A stretch of 53,390 nucleotides of DNA from UBA5109 sp965662565 (GTDB lineage Bacteria; Pseudomonadota; Gammaproteobacteria; Pseudomonadales; Pseudohongiellaceae): the NCBI GenBank assembly GCA_965662565.1, contig CBFIHS010000009.1, forward strand, positions 1 through 53,390, written 5' to 3'. Every line of letters begins with the position of its first letter. Within the stretch, counting starts at the first letter, position 1. Positions 44,083-52,853 of the stretch are shown piece by piece. The notes under the pieces were generated by a model. The model did no database searches. It was not told the origin of the DNA and worked only from the letters and a program-made list of their open reading frames with translations. The translations under genes were made by a program, and so were the position numbers.

Positions 44083-46056
44083 TCAATTGTTCCGTGTGTT
44101 TCCAATATCCCCATTAGTATCTTCTTCAGTCGCGCCACTATTACTTTGATTTAAGCTCTGGTTTGGTCTGATAAAGATAACAGGGTTTTCGGTCGGCTCG
44201 AGCACCTCTTCAGAGAGTTGATTGTCTCTCAGATCGCTGGAAAACTCAGTATTGAAAGAGAAATTGGTGTCTAAATTCTCACGCGCTGCATTTTGTATAG
44301 CACTTGCAGATTCAGATAGTCTTGTCAGTTCAGAGAGCTCTTCATCCGTCATCGTTCGCAATTCTCCTTCTAAGAGAGGAATCCATAATCTGGAAGGATA
44401 GCGTGAACTGTGGAAAATACTGTCTTGTCTATTAAGTCCTGCAAGCTCATCATCTTCGGCCTGAGTTATTTTTAGGATGATTCGGCTGCCAGTTTTAAAG
44501 CGATACGCTGTTGGTTTTAAGGCAATATCAAAACGGGTTGTTTGGGATGGTCGCAATGCCCTGTTTGTATTAAAAAGGTACTCTGGTTCAAAACTCTCTA
44601 CGCTGCCGTCAACAGTTGAGCGCATAGAGGCTTTTAAACTTCCACTAGAAACTGACACCAGGTTGGTCGTTTCATCTCTATTAGTGGCAGACTCAATAAC
44701 GTCCATCAATAAACCTGGGAGTGTGAAATTTGAAGTCAGGCGTTTTAAATTAATTTCTTCAAGCAGCTCGACCTTAAAGGCGGTGTCAGCTTCAGAGCTA
44801 CTGGCATATAGCTCAAGCAAGATGGGGCCTGCGATTTCAATATCAGATGCTAATGGGCGGCTTATGAAAGTAAGGGTTTTGATGGCTTCCTCGGAGTTAT
44901 TTGCATCTGTTTGGCCTCCATAGCGAGAAACAGAAATATTGTTTGCTTGAATAACGAAATCCAGAGCAGCGGGTTCAATGGCATCTAAAGACTGACGATT
45001 AAGATAAATAGCAGAATGCTCAACTTCTTGTGGTGGCCATGTGTCGGTTATTCGCCATAGATTTTGTGTCTGGTTTTGATAGCGGAGCGTGGGTCTACTA
45101 GAAAAGTCTGGAGCATTTTCATCACCTAAGCACCAACGATAAAAAGGCAGTAGATCCTGTTCCAAAAAAGTTTGATCTTGAAGCAAGGGATTCTCGCTAC
45201 TGTAAATTGCCATTTTATAGATGTTGCTCAAATGACTGACTATATCCATATTGCTACTTAGGCCTTGATTGTTTCGCTGCCAGCTGTCTGCAATAAAAAC
45301 TGGAATATATACGGCTTCAGCATCTCGCAAGCTGCTGCGAAGCTCCCAGAAGTTATCGTAAGTTGGGTGTTTCAACATTTCTAGTCGCATATCGAAGTCT
45401 ACAAGCTTTGGGCTACCTGAGTCTGGAAAAGCGTTGCTACGTCTTACTGTGTTTTCATACCAATCTTGCAAAAATTCTGAACTACTGAGTCCTCCGGGGA
45501 AGGCCCAATCTTGATAGGGTTGTACAATGCCATTAATTGGAGCAATACAGTTTAAGGCTGGATGGTTTTGAATGGCCATTTGCCACTGAGAAGTAGCATA
45601 ATAATCGGCTCCAACGCCTAAAATCTGTCCGTTAGACCAGGCTTGTTCGCTTATCCATTGAATAATTTCATAGTGATCTTGCTGTTCATCACGGGCGAGA
45701 AATTCATAGCTTCCATCCGATAATCCAGTTCCCCGAGTGCTGGCAATAACATAGTTAAAACCTTGGCTTACGAACCATGCAACGGGTCCAGTCTGTGCGT
45801 TATCCGGAGGTAGATTATCATCAGAGTGAGGCAGCGGAGCCGAGGCATAAAGAGTTGGGTAGGTCCCGTTTTGAGTTGGCTGATAAATATCAAGAGAAAC
45901 TGAAACGCCATCTCGCATCGTCACTGAGACATTGCTTTGCGTGGTGATAAGCGGTCCGCTAGCTTGAATGGGGGCTTGCGAAAAACCAGCAAGTGATAAG
46001 CAACAAAAAAATATTGAAAGAAAGAGTTTGATACTAAAAATAGTTGAGGTTTTCAA
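44083..46056 (-). CDS. Secreted CocE/peptidase S15-family protein lacking the catalytic triad
   Basis: 657 residues with a signal peptide at 1-27 (FSQA cleavage). The fold follows CocE: N-terminal strand DGVSVSLDIYQP, ASTRGTGLSDG, a nucleophile turn and a C-terminal jelly-roll domain with EIAGPILLELYASS. The turn GADYYATSQW aligns with the usual GxSYxGxTQW so the serine is D151. The positions of the family Asp (GWYD) and His (GPWxHG) read SWQR and YSSENP. The triad is thus lost, and the protein is probably a binding protein or uses another chemistry. It converges on DUF445. Confidence 0.85.
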   Translation of the reverse strand: MKTSTIFSIKLFLSIFFCCLSLAGFSQAPIQASGPLITTQSNVSVTMRDGVSVSLDIYQPTQNGTYPTLYASAPLPHSDDNLPPDNAQTGPVAWFVSQGFNYVIASTRGTGLSDGSYEFLARDEQQDHYEIIQWISEQAWSNGQILGVGADYYATSQWQMAIQNHPALNCIAPINGIVQPYQDWAFPGGLSSSEFLQDWYENTVRRSNAFPDSGSPKLVDFDMRLEMLKHPTYDNFWELRSSLRDAEAVYIPVFIADSWQRNNQGLSSNMDIVSHLSNIYKMAIYSSENPLLQDQTFLEQDLLPFYRWCLGDENAPDFSSRPTLRYQNQTQNLWRITDTWPPQEVEHSAIYLNRQSLDAIEPAALDFVIQANNISVSRYGGQTDANNSEEAIKTLTFISRPLASDIEIAGPILLELYASSSEADTAFKVELLEEINLKRLTSNFTLPGLLMDVIESATNRDETTNLVSVSSGSLKASMRSTVDGSVESFEPEYLFNTNRALRPSQTTRFDIALKPTAYRFKTGSRIILKITQAEDDELAGLNRQDSIFHSSRYPSRLWIPLLEGELRTMTDEELSELTRLSESASAIQNAARENLDTNFSFNTEFSSDLRDNQLSEEVLEPTENPVIFIRPNQSLNQSNSGATEEDTNGDIGNTRNN

Positions 46057-46521
46057 AGCTTACCTAAGTTTCTATTTTAGAGATTAGAAGTCAAATTATA
46101 CCCAATATCATCATAAGCACCATGGCTATAAAAAGGGGCACGATATAACAGTGTTCAATTAATGTTTATGTTGATGTTTAACTTTGACAAGTTTAATAAT
46201 TTAAGTCAAAATTACTTCGCAATAAAACCTAGATCTAATTTAATTTAAATGGGTCTTTTTGATACAAAACTAAACGCTTTCAAAGCTGCAGTCTCAATAC
46301 AAGTTCTATGCAAAGGTCGCTCTGTTCCAAAAGAGTACTAAAGAGTATTTAAAGAGTACTATAAAGTAGTTAGCGACCTAAATACTGAAAAAAAACAAGT
46401 GTTACCCGGCTCTCAAAAATCCATACGAGAGTTAAGGAACCCTTATTTTTAATGTGTGTGGATTGGTGCAGTTGATATAGAAAGTCCGAGTGAATATTAA
46501 ATACAAGTGGACCTTTAGAAT
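46057..46521. other. Intergenic region, divergent promoters
   Basis: 465 bases without a gene between the divergent CocE-like gene and tetR. It is AT-rich and contains the repeat element described separately at 46314-46379. Just before tetR, AAGG-AAC-CCTT followed by TTTTT at about 46432-46450 is a very small possible hairpin. I see no other ORF. Confidence 0.6.
46314..46379. repeat. 8-bp inverted repeat enclosing three phased direct repeats
   Basis: AGGTCGCT (46314-46321) and its exact complement AGCGACCT (46372-46379) enclose three copies of AAAGAGTAYT starting at 46330, 46340 and 46351, spaced 10-11 bases, about one turn of the helix. Two of the copies contain the palindrome AGTACT, and a fourth partial copy TAAAGTAG follows at 46362. 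It lies about 143-208 bases upstream of the TetR-family gene. Confidence 0.75.
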
Positions 46522-47109
46522 ATGGCCAGACCAATAGAATTTGAGTATGACAAAGTTCTTGAAAAAGCGATGCAGCAATTTTGGAAAGACGGTTTTGAAG
46601 CCAGCTCTGTCCAAAAGTTATTAGATGCCACTGAAATTAACCGGGGTACTTTATATAACTCATTTGGCGATAAGGACACTTTTTTTAAGCTTAGCTTAGA
46701 CCGCTTTAATGCCCTTATAAAAGCAGATATTGACGCCTCCTTGGGTAATAAAGAGCTTAAAGCGCTAGACTCAATCCAAGCTTTTTTCAAGCTTAGCATT
46801 CTAGAAGTGACAGCTAAGCAGCGAAGTAAGGGCTGCCTTCTAGTGAATTCTGTTTGTGAAAGCATCAACTGGGATAAGGATATTCAAAAAATACTGCGAA
46901 GTTCGCTCAACGTAGTGCGTAAGGCTCTTTTGAAACGCACTAAAGAACTTGAAAAAGCTAAACTTCTAAAGCCAAAACTCAAGCCTGAGCAAGCTGCAGA
47001 CTTCTTGCTGGATTTGTTACAAGGCATGTTTGTCAGTGCCCGTAATGGCCGATCTCCCAAGCAACTTAATGATGCCTACCAGCTTGGACTACAGGCAATT
47101 TGCAAGTAG
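46522..47109 (+). CDS. TetR-family transcriptional regulator
   Basis: 195 residues. The N-terminal helix-turn-helix segment is typical: VLEKAMQQFWKDGFEASS, then LLDATEINRGTLYNSFGDKDTFF. The C-terminal helical domain, with CLLVNSVCES, would bind a ligand that cannot be predicted. It is divergent from the CocE-like gene and upstream of exbD in the same direction. The repeat element upstream is a candidate autoregulatory site. Confidence 0.9.
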   Translation: MARPIEFEYDKVLEKAMQQFWKDGFEASSVQKLLDATEINRGTLYNSFGDKDTFFKLSLDRFNALIKADIDASLGNKELKALDSIQAFFKLSILEVTAKQRSKGCLLVNSVCESINWDKDIQKILRSSLNVVRKALLKRTKELEKAKLLKPKLKPEQAADFLLDLLQGMFVSARNGRSPKQLNDAYQLGLQAICK

Positions 47110-47136
47110 GCTAATCTGAGATATTAAGATGGTTTA

Positions 47137-47170
47137 ACCAGCTTGCAGGCCTGATTAAAGCTGGTATACT
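47137..47170 (+). promoter_or_regulatory. Predicted promoter of exbD with overlapping inverted repeat
   Basis: TTGCAG (47143-47148) and TATACT (47165-47170) have a 16-base spacer. A perfect 8-bp inverted repeat, ACCAGCTT (47137-47144) and AAGCTGGT (47158-47165), overlaps both promoter boxes, so a protein bound there would block transcription. There is no T run after it, so it is not a normal terminator. Confidence 0.5.
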
Positions 47171-47208
47171 GACCACCGCTTTTAAGAGAATAGAACGCTG
47201 AGAATTAT

Positions 47209-47631
47209 ATGAAAACAGTTGCAAGCAGCTTACGTAAGAAAAATGATGAGTCCAACATCGATCTAACGCCAATGTTGGACGTTGTTTTCATTCTACTGAT
47301 TTTTTTCGTGGTAACGGCCTCATTCGTAAAAGAGTCTACTTTGAATGTACAAGGTCAGGACTCCAACAATAATCCCCCTCCACCATCATCTGATATGCCT
47401 CAGAATATACTGATTCAGCTTGATGCACGTGATCAAATTTTCTTTAATCAAGAAAGAATTGATCCTTCAGCAGTCCGTGCTCGCGTTGCTTCACACAGAG
47501 CTGAAAACCCAGTTGCCTCGGTAGTTGTTCAGGTCAATAAAGACTCAACAGCCAATACTTTGGTTACTGTTATGAACTCTTCAAGAGAAGCTGGTGCGAA
47601 TGACATTTCAGTTATTGAAAGCACTCGATAA
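47209..47631 (+). CDS. exbD: ExbD/TolR-family transport energising protein
   Basis: 140 residues with a short cytosolic N-terminus, one membrane segment containing the proton-relevant D24 in LTPMLDVVFILLIFFVV, and a periplasmic domain. ExbD proteins work in a complex with ExbB to power TonB-dependent uptake. No exbB or tonB is adjacent, which is unusual. A strong terminator follows, so it is a single-gene transcript. Confidence 0.92.
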   Translation: MKTVASSLRKKNDESNIDLTPMLDVVFILLIFFVVTASFVKESTLNVQGQDSNNNPPPPSSDMPQNILIQLDARDQIFFNQERIDPSAVRARVASHRAENPVASVVVQVNKDSTANTLVTVMNSSREAGANDISVIESTR

Positions 47632-47648
47632 GGTTCTAATGTTTCTAT

Positions 47649-47677
47649 AAAAACCCGGGCTTGCCCGGGTTTTTTTT
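47649..47677 (+). terminator. Rho-independent terminator of exbD
   Basis: AACCCGGGC (47652-47660) and GCCCGGGTT (47663-47671) form a very strong stem with a minimal loop, followed by a T run. Confidence 0.92.
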
Positions 47678-47741
47678 GTTCTATTATTTGCTAAGTATGG
47701 TAGTCTGCAGGCCATATTCAATAATTAATTAAGAGGAAGAT

Positions 47742-48146
47742 ATGGGCTTGTTAATAATCATTCTGTTAGGGATTTTGCTTCAGTATTTTATGTTCACCGG
47801 CAAAGTTGGAATGGCTCGTGTGAAATTCGATGTAAAAGCTCCAGCTGTTTCTGGACATCCTGATTTTGAGAAGCTTTATCGAATTCAACAAAACACACTT
47901 GAACAATTAGTGATATTTATCCCTTTATATTTGTCTTTTGCCGTAATGGGTGAAGCTCAAGGCTGGATGGCGTATGAGATCGCCAGCGCACTTGGCGTGG
48001 TATGGATTATTGGGCGCTTTCTTTACTCAAGTAGCTACGCAAAAGACCCTGAAACACGCTCAAAAGGGTTCGCGACCGGCTTTTTAGCAACTGTTGTGCT
48101 GTTTTTAGGAACCTTGGCAGCTTGCATAATGTCATTCATTGGCTAG
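47742..48146 (+). CDS. MAPEG-family membrane protein
   Basis: 134 residues with four membrane segments. The signature RIQQNTLEQLVIFIPLY is typical of membrane-associated eicosanoid/glutathione metabolism proteins. Bacterial members are usually glutathione transferases or of unknown function. An AGAGGA Shine-Dalgarno precedes ATG 47742. Confidence 0.88.
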   Translation: MGLLIIILLGILLQYFMFTGKVGMARVKFDVKAPAVSGHPDFEKLYRIQQNTLEQLVIFIPLYLSFAVMGEAQGWMAYEIASALGVVWIIGRFLYSSSYAKDPETRSKGFATGFLATVVLFLGTLAACIMSFIG

Positions 48147-48163
48147 ATTTTCAGCTTAAGTCG

Positions 48164-48958
48164 ATGCTTCTTCGTAATTATCAGTCTCATTTTATCAAGG
48201 GCGTGATGGCCTTTGTTCTAGTACTTTTTGTATTGATAAGCTTGCCTTTATCTGAGCTTCGGGCTGATGAAATTCCTCTTCATCAAGCGCAAGTAGTCAG
48301 AGAATTTCCTCATGATGCCCGAGCCTTCACTCAGGGCTTAGTCTTTGATGATGGCAAGCTCTACGAAGGCACTGGTCAAAGAGGCGAATCCACATTGCGT
48401 TTGGTTGACTTGGAGACAGGAGACTTACTTAAGCGCAGGAACCTGGACCGACGTTTCTTTGGTGAAGGCATCACCATAATGGCTGACAAAATTTATCAGC
48501 TAAGCTGGCAGGCACAAGTGGGTTTTGTCTACGACAAGGAAAGTTTTACTCAAGTTGCCAGTTTTTATTTACCAGGTGAAGGTTGGGGTATTACCCACGA
48601 TGGTGAAAATCTCATAGTCAGTGATGGCACTTCCTATTTGCGATTTCTAAACCCAGAAACTCTAACCGAGATTAAACGTGTTCAAGTAAAGGATGACTTA
48701 GGTACGGTTAATAGAATCAATGAGTTGGAATACATTAATGGAGAGGTCTGGGCGAATATCTGGTATGAGGATTACATTATACGGATTGATCCTGAGACCG
48801 GCGCGGTAAACAGTCGTGTTGATCTTCGAGGTCTCAGTGCTAATCGTCGTTCTGTTGATGATGTTTTAAATGGTATTGCTTGGGATGACGAGAACCAAAG
48901 GTTGTTTGTCACCGGTAAGTTATGGCCTAATCTCTATGAAATTGAAGTGCTTGAATAA
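48164..48958 (+). CDS. Glutaminyl-peptide cyclotransferase
   Basis: Converts N-terminal glutamine to pyroglutamate, a bacterial/plant-type beta-propeller enzyme. From ATG 48164 it has 264 residues, with a signal peptide ending near LRADE (ATG 48206, with AAGG upstream, is an alternative start that keeps the signal). Motifs include HDARAFTQGL, GEGITIM, LTWQ-like LSWQAQ, NELEYINGEVWANIW and VLNGIAWD, all family features. It should be exported. The lipoprotein aminopeptidase gene overlaps its end by 23 bases. Confidence 0.92.
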   Translation: MLLRNYQSHFIKGVMAFVLVLFVLISLPLSELRADEIPLHQAQVVREFPHDARAFTQGLVFDDGKLYEGTGQRGESTLRLVDLETGDLLKRRNLDRRFFGEGITIMADKIYQLSWQAQVGFVYDKESFTQVASFYLPGEGWGITHDGENLIVSDGTSYLRFLNPETLTEIKRVQVKDDLGTVNRINELEYINGEVWANIWYEDYIIRIDPETGAVNSRVDLRGLSANRRSVDDVLNGIAWDDENQRLFVTGKLWPNLYEIEVLE

Positions 48959-50003
48959 GCTAGGCCTTTTACTTCTTTGTTTTAGTCTGTCCAGCTGCGA
49001 AAGTATTTCTTATTACAGTCAGGCCATTCTGGGCCAGCTTTCTATTCTCAGTAAGCGTGAATCGATTGAATCAATAATTGCAGATAAACAAAGTTCTCCA
49101 GAATTGAAAGCAAAGCTTAGAACGATTCTGGATGTTCGGAGCTTTGCAGAATCGGAACTTCAACTGCCTGTTGAAGATAATTACGAGTCCTATGTAGATA
49201 TTGAACGACCCTATGTTGTCTGGAATGTTTTTGCCACTCCGGAATTTTCCATGAGTCCGGTTAATTGGTGTTACCCGATAGCTGGTTGTGTTTCGTATCG
49301 CGGTTATTTTTCTGAAGACTCCGCTAGGCGATATGCGAATAAACTGGGCAGGCAAGAAATGGATGTTTATGTCGGCGGGGTAAGTGCCTATTCAACCTTG
49401 GGCTGGTTTTCAGACCCCATACTGAGCACCATCATAGACCGGGAAGATTATCAGTTAGCCAGCTTGTTGTTTCATGAATTGGCTCATCAGTTGATCTATA
49501 TACCTGGAGATACTGAATTCAATGAAAGTTTTGCTACAGCGCTTGAGAGAGAGGGCTTGAGACGCTGGTTGTTAGCCGATCATGCTGACCAGCAGACGCA
49601 AGCGAAGATTCAGCTCGAGGCCGAACAAAATACTGAGCGTCGAGAGGATTTTGTGAACTTAATCGAGCAAACCATTTTAGATCTCAATTTGCTTTATGCT
49701 CGCGATCTTAGCAAGCCTGAAAAACGCAAAATCAAAGCCGATATTTTTTTGGAAATGAAAGGCAAGTATGAAATCCTAAAGGCTAGCTGGGATGGTTATG
49801 CAGCTTACGATAACTGGATGCAGGCAGAGTTAAATAATGCCCAATTGAACACCGTGGCGACTTACTATAACTGGGTGCCTGCTTTTGAGAAAATCTTACA
49901 AGAAAACGACTACGACCTAAGTCTTTTCTACGCAGAAGTCCGTTTGCTTTCAGAACTTAATCATGAGCAGCGCAGCTCAACATTATCTAGCAAAATCAAT
50001 TAG
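48936..50003 (+). CDS. Putative lipoprotein zinc aminopeptidase (Aminopep family)
   Basis: 355 residues from ATG 48936. The lipoprotein signal ends in LSSC (C21), so the enzyme is anchored outside the cytosol. HELAHQ at 180-185 is a zinc metalloprotease motif, with a probable third ligand E197 in NESFATALE. The full sequence matches the COG4324-type predicted aminopeptidases. The start lies inside the cyclotransferase gene, so the two are coexpressed. Confidence 0.9.
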   Translation: MKLKCLNKLGLLLLCFSLSSCESISYYSQAILGQLSILSKRESIESIIADKQSSPELKAKLRTILDVRSFAESELQLPVEDNYESYVDIERPYVVWNVFATPEFSMSPVNWCYPIAGCVSYRGYFSEDSARRYANKLGRQEMDVYVGGVSAYSTLGWFSDPILSTIIDREDYQLASLLFHELAHQLIYIPGDTEFNESFATALEREGLRRWLLADHADQQTQAKIQLEAEQNTERREDFVNLIEQTILDLNLLYARDLSKPEKRKIKADIFLEMKGKYEILKASWDGYAAYDNWMQAELNNAQLNTVATYYNWVPAFEKILQENDYDLSLFYAEVRLLSELNHEQRSSTLSSKIN

Positions 50004-50100
50004 TTATACTTTTGGGAAGCAAGCCGTCTTCTGTGCTAAAATTCTGCCCCAAACACACTAAATCATTTTTAAATAAGTTCGTTTTTATAAGGAAGTCTTC

Positions 50101-51291
50101 ATGGTTATTAAACCCCGAGTTCGTGGCTTTATGTGCATCACTACACATCCAACGGGTTGTGCTGCCAATGTACAACGTCAAGCCGACTTCGTAAAAGCCC
50201 ATGGTACGATCGAAAATGGTCCGAAAAAGGTTTTAGTTATAGGTGCTTCTACCGGCTATGGTTTGGCTTCTCGCATAACCGCAGCTTTTGGTAGTGGTGC
50301 GGCAACACTCGGTGTGTTCTTTGAAAAAGAAGGGACTGATAGGAAACCAGGTTCAGCAGGCTGGTATAACTCAGCAGGCTTTCATGACTTAGCAGAAGCC
50401 GAAGGCTTATACGCTAAGAGCATCAATGGCGATGCCTTCTCAAATGAAATTAAAGCCAAAACCATTGCCACTATTAAAGAAGATTTAGGTCAAGTTGACT
50501 TAGTTGTGTACTCATTGGCTTCACCACGCCGAACGGATCCAAATACTGGCGAAGTGTATTCTTCTACGCTCAAGCCAATTGGTAAAGACATCACCATTCG
50601 CGGCATCAATACTGATAAAAAAATTGTCGAGGAAGTTTCTGTTGTCGCAGCAAATGAGGAAGAAATTAAAGGCACCGTGAATGTAATGGGTGGTGAAGAT
50701 TGGAAAATGTGGATTGACGCTTTGCAAGAAGCTGATGTGCTTGCACCAGGAGCCAAGACTACTGCTTATACTTATCTCGGAGCAGAACCAACTTGGGACA
50801 TTTATTGGAATGGAACCATTGGTGCCGCTAAAAAAGACCTTGATGAAAAAGCCAAAGCTATTCGTGAATCTTTAAGCAGCATTAATGGTGATGCTCGTGT
50901 CTCGGTATTAAAAGCGGTTGTTACTCAAGCCAGTTCGGCAATTCCTGTGATGCCCTTGTATTTGTCGATGTTATTCAAAATCATGAAAGCTGAAGGCACT
51001 CATGAAGGCTGTATCGAACAGGTAGATTTATTGTTTCGTGAAAGTCTTTATGGCAATGCGCCTAAAATTGATGAAGATGATCGACTTCGAGCAGATTACA
51101 AAGAGTTGGCACCACACGTTCAACAAGAAGTTTCCTCTTTATGGGCTCAGGTTGAAACTGACAACATTGATGAACTAACCGATTTCAAAGGCTATCAAAC
51201 TGAGTTCTTGCAACTCTTTGGTTTTGAAGTCCCTGGTATTGATTACGAAACCGATGTTGATACTGAAGTAGCAATCAAAAACATGGTTTAG
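50101..51291 (+). CDS. fabV: Enoyl-ACP reductase FabV
   Basis: Reduces trans-2-enoyl-ACP with NADH in the last step of fatty acid elongation; FabV is a triclosan-insensitive alternative to FabI. The 396-residue protein has the NAD loop VLVIGASTGYGLASR and catalytic Tyr and Lys spaced Y235-x8-K244. The N-terminus MVIKPRVRGFMCITTHP is the family start. The gene stands alone and faces the ars operon. Confidence 0.97.
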   Translation: MVIKPRVRGFMCITTHPTGCAANVQRQADFVKAHGTIENGPKKVLVIGASTGYGLASRITAAFGSGAATLGVFFEKEGTDRKPGSAGWYNSAGFHDLAEAEGLYAKSINGDAFSNEIKAKTIATIKEDLGQVDLVVYSLASPRRTDPNTGEVYSSTLKPIGKDITIRGINTDKKIVEEVSVVAANEEEIKGTVNVMGGEDWKMWIDALQEADVLAPGAKTTAYTYLGAEPTWDIYWNGTIGAAKKDLDEKAKAIRESLSSINGDARVSVLKAVVTQASSAIPVMPLYLSMLFKIMKAEGTHEGCIEQVDLLFRESLYGNAPKIDEDDRLRADYKELAPHVQQEVSSLWAQVETDNIDELTDFKGYQTEFLQLFGFEVPGIDYETDVDTEVAIKNMV

Positions 51292-51312
51292 ATTGACGCT
51301 ACTCTTAGGGTT

Positions 51313-52338
51313 TTAAACTGCAGGGTTAAAAAAAGATCTGCTGCGGTTCACCAGATATACCAGTGATAACATCACTGGAACTTCTACCAGTACGCCTACC
51401 ACTGTGGCCAGCGCTGCGCCAGAATTCAAACCGAATACAGAAATTGCTACGGCAACGGCTAATTCGAAAAAGTTAGATGTGCCAATTAAGCAGGCTGGGC
51501 CAGCAATGTTATGGGGTAATTTAAGGGTTTTAGCGGCGGCGAAGGCTATAAAAAATATCCCATAGGTTTGAATCAGCAGAGGAATGGCAATCAGTATAAT
51601 TGTTGCTGGCTTGCTTAATATTGTTTGTGCTTGAAAGCCGAACAACAAAACTACAGTTGCCAGTAAGCCAGCAATAGACCAAGGCTTCAGCAAGTCTACG
51701 AAGTGATTCAAGCGGGAGTGGTTATTGGCTTGATCCAAGTAGCGGCGCGTCAGTACACCTGCTAGTAAAGGTAAGACCACATACAAGGCCACCGAGAGCA
51801 GCAAGGTCACCCAAGGCACCTGAATATCTGAAACACCTAAGAGGAAAGCTGCAATGGGAGCAAAGGAAAAGATCATAATAAGATCGTTTACGGAAACCTG
51901 AACCAAGGTGTAGTTTGGGTCGCCTTTGGTTAGTTGGCTCCAAACAAAAACCATTGCCGTACAGGGGGCAACCCCCAATAAAATCATGCCCGCGATATAT
52001 TCGGTAGCGGAGGCTTGGTCAACCAAATCAGCAAACAATACTCTAAAAAATAACCAGCCTAGAAAAGCCATAGTGAAGGGTTTAATTAACCAATTAACGA
52101 GACAGGTTAATAACAGGCCTTTTGGTTTTGTACCCACATCTTTAATAGAAGAAAAATCGATCTGAATCATCATTGGATAAATCATTACCCAAATCAGCAC
52201 AGCTACCACTAAATTAACGTGTGCAAACTCAAGGCCAGCAAAGAAGCCAAAAAAACTAGGAGCAACACTACCAAGTCCAACGCCTGCAGCAATTGCCAAC
52301 CCCACCCAAACACTTAAATACCGCTCAAAAAGACCCAT
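51313..52338 (-). CDS. acr3: Arsenite efflux transporter Acr3
   Basis: Pumps arsenite out of the cell. The 341 residues form about ten membrane segments, with the conserved cysteine in GVAPCTAMVFVWS and motif GTSNFFELAVAVAIS. It is the third gene of arsR-arsC-acr3 on the minus strand, 41 bases after arsC. The gene symbol arsB is sometimes used for this family but refers to an unrelated pump. Confidence 0.95.
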   Translation of the reverse strand: MGLFERYLSVWVGLAIAAGVGLGSVAPSFFGFFAGLEFAHVNLVVAVLIWVMIYPMMIQIDFSSIKDVGTKPKGLLLTCLVNWLIKPFTMAFLGWLFFRVLFADLVDQASATEYIAGMILLGVAPCTAMVFVWSQLTKGDPNYTLVQVSVNDLIMIFSFAPIAAFLLGVSDIQVPWVTLLLSVALYVVLPLLAGVLTRRYLDQANNHSRLNHFVDLLKPWSIAGLLATVVLLFGFQAQTILSKPATIILIAIPLLIQTYGIFFIAFAAAKTLKLPHNIAGPACLIGTSNFFELAVAVAISVFGLNSGAALATVVGVLVEVPVMLSLVYLVNRSRSFFNPAV

Positions 52339-52379
52339 TCGACACTCTCTTAGTCTACATTTTCAATTCAATACTATTT

Positions 52380-52853
52380 TTACTCTTCCAGCCCCAAGGC
52401 CTTCATGCCTTCATACAAGGCTTCTTCATCGAGCCCTTGTTCAATCCAGCTTTTTACTTGTTTGATGCGTCGTCTCAGAATCTCAATGGTGAGATCAAAG
52501 GCCGCAGTGATAAGTTCTGGCTCCCCTTTAACAGCGCTTGGATCAACAAGCCCCCAATGCACTTGCCTGGTTTTGCCAAACCAAAGCGGGCAGGGTTCGT
52601 TGGCAGCCTTGTCACAAACGGTAATGACGTAATCAATATCAGCTGTTTCAAAAGCATCCCAAGACTCACTCTTAAGACTGCTTGTTGGTATGCTGAGCGC
52701 TTCCAAAGCGCCTATGGTTAAGGGGTGCACTTCCCCAACTGGGCTATTACCAGCACTATAGGCTTGTAATAAGTCACCGCCTTCATGCTTGCAAATCGCC
52801 TCTGCCAGAATGCTGCGGCAACGGTTATGGGTGCAGATAAACAAAAGCTTCAC
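52380..52853 (-). CDS. arsC: Arsenate reductase ArsC, thioredoxin-coupled type
   Basis: Reduces arsenate to arsenite using a cysteine relay. The 157 residues have the low-molecular-weight phosphatase loop C7-x5-R13 and the further redox cysteines C80 and C88 (VITVCDKAANEPCP). The start overlaps the arsR stop by four bases, so translation is coupled. Confidence 0.95.
   Translation of the reverse strand: MKLLFICTHNRCRSILAEAICKHEGGDLLQAYSAGNSPVGEVHPLTIGALEALSIPTSSLKSESWDAFETADIDYVITVCDKAANEPCPLWFGKTRQVHWGLVDPSAVKGEPELITAAFDLTIEILRRRIKQVKSWIEQGLDEEALYEGMKALGLEE

Noticed and set aside
44477..44923. 148-residue plus-strand ORF opposite the CocE-like gene
   Set aside because: No family features or Shine-Dalgarno; the minus-strand gene explains the codon pattern.
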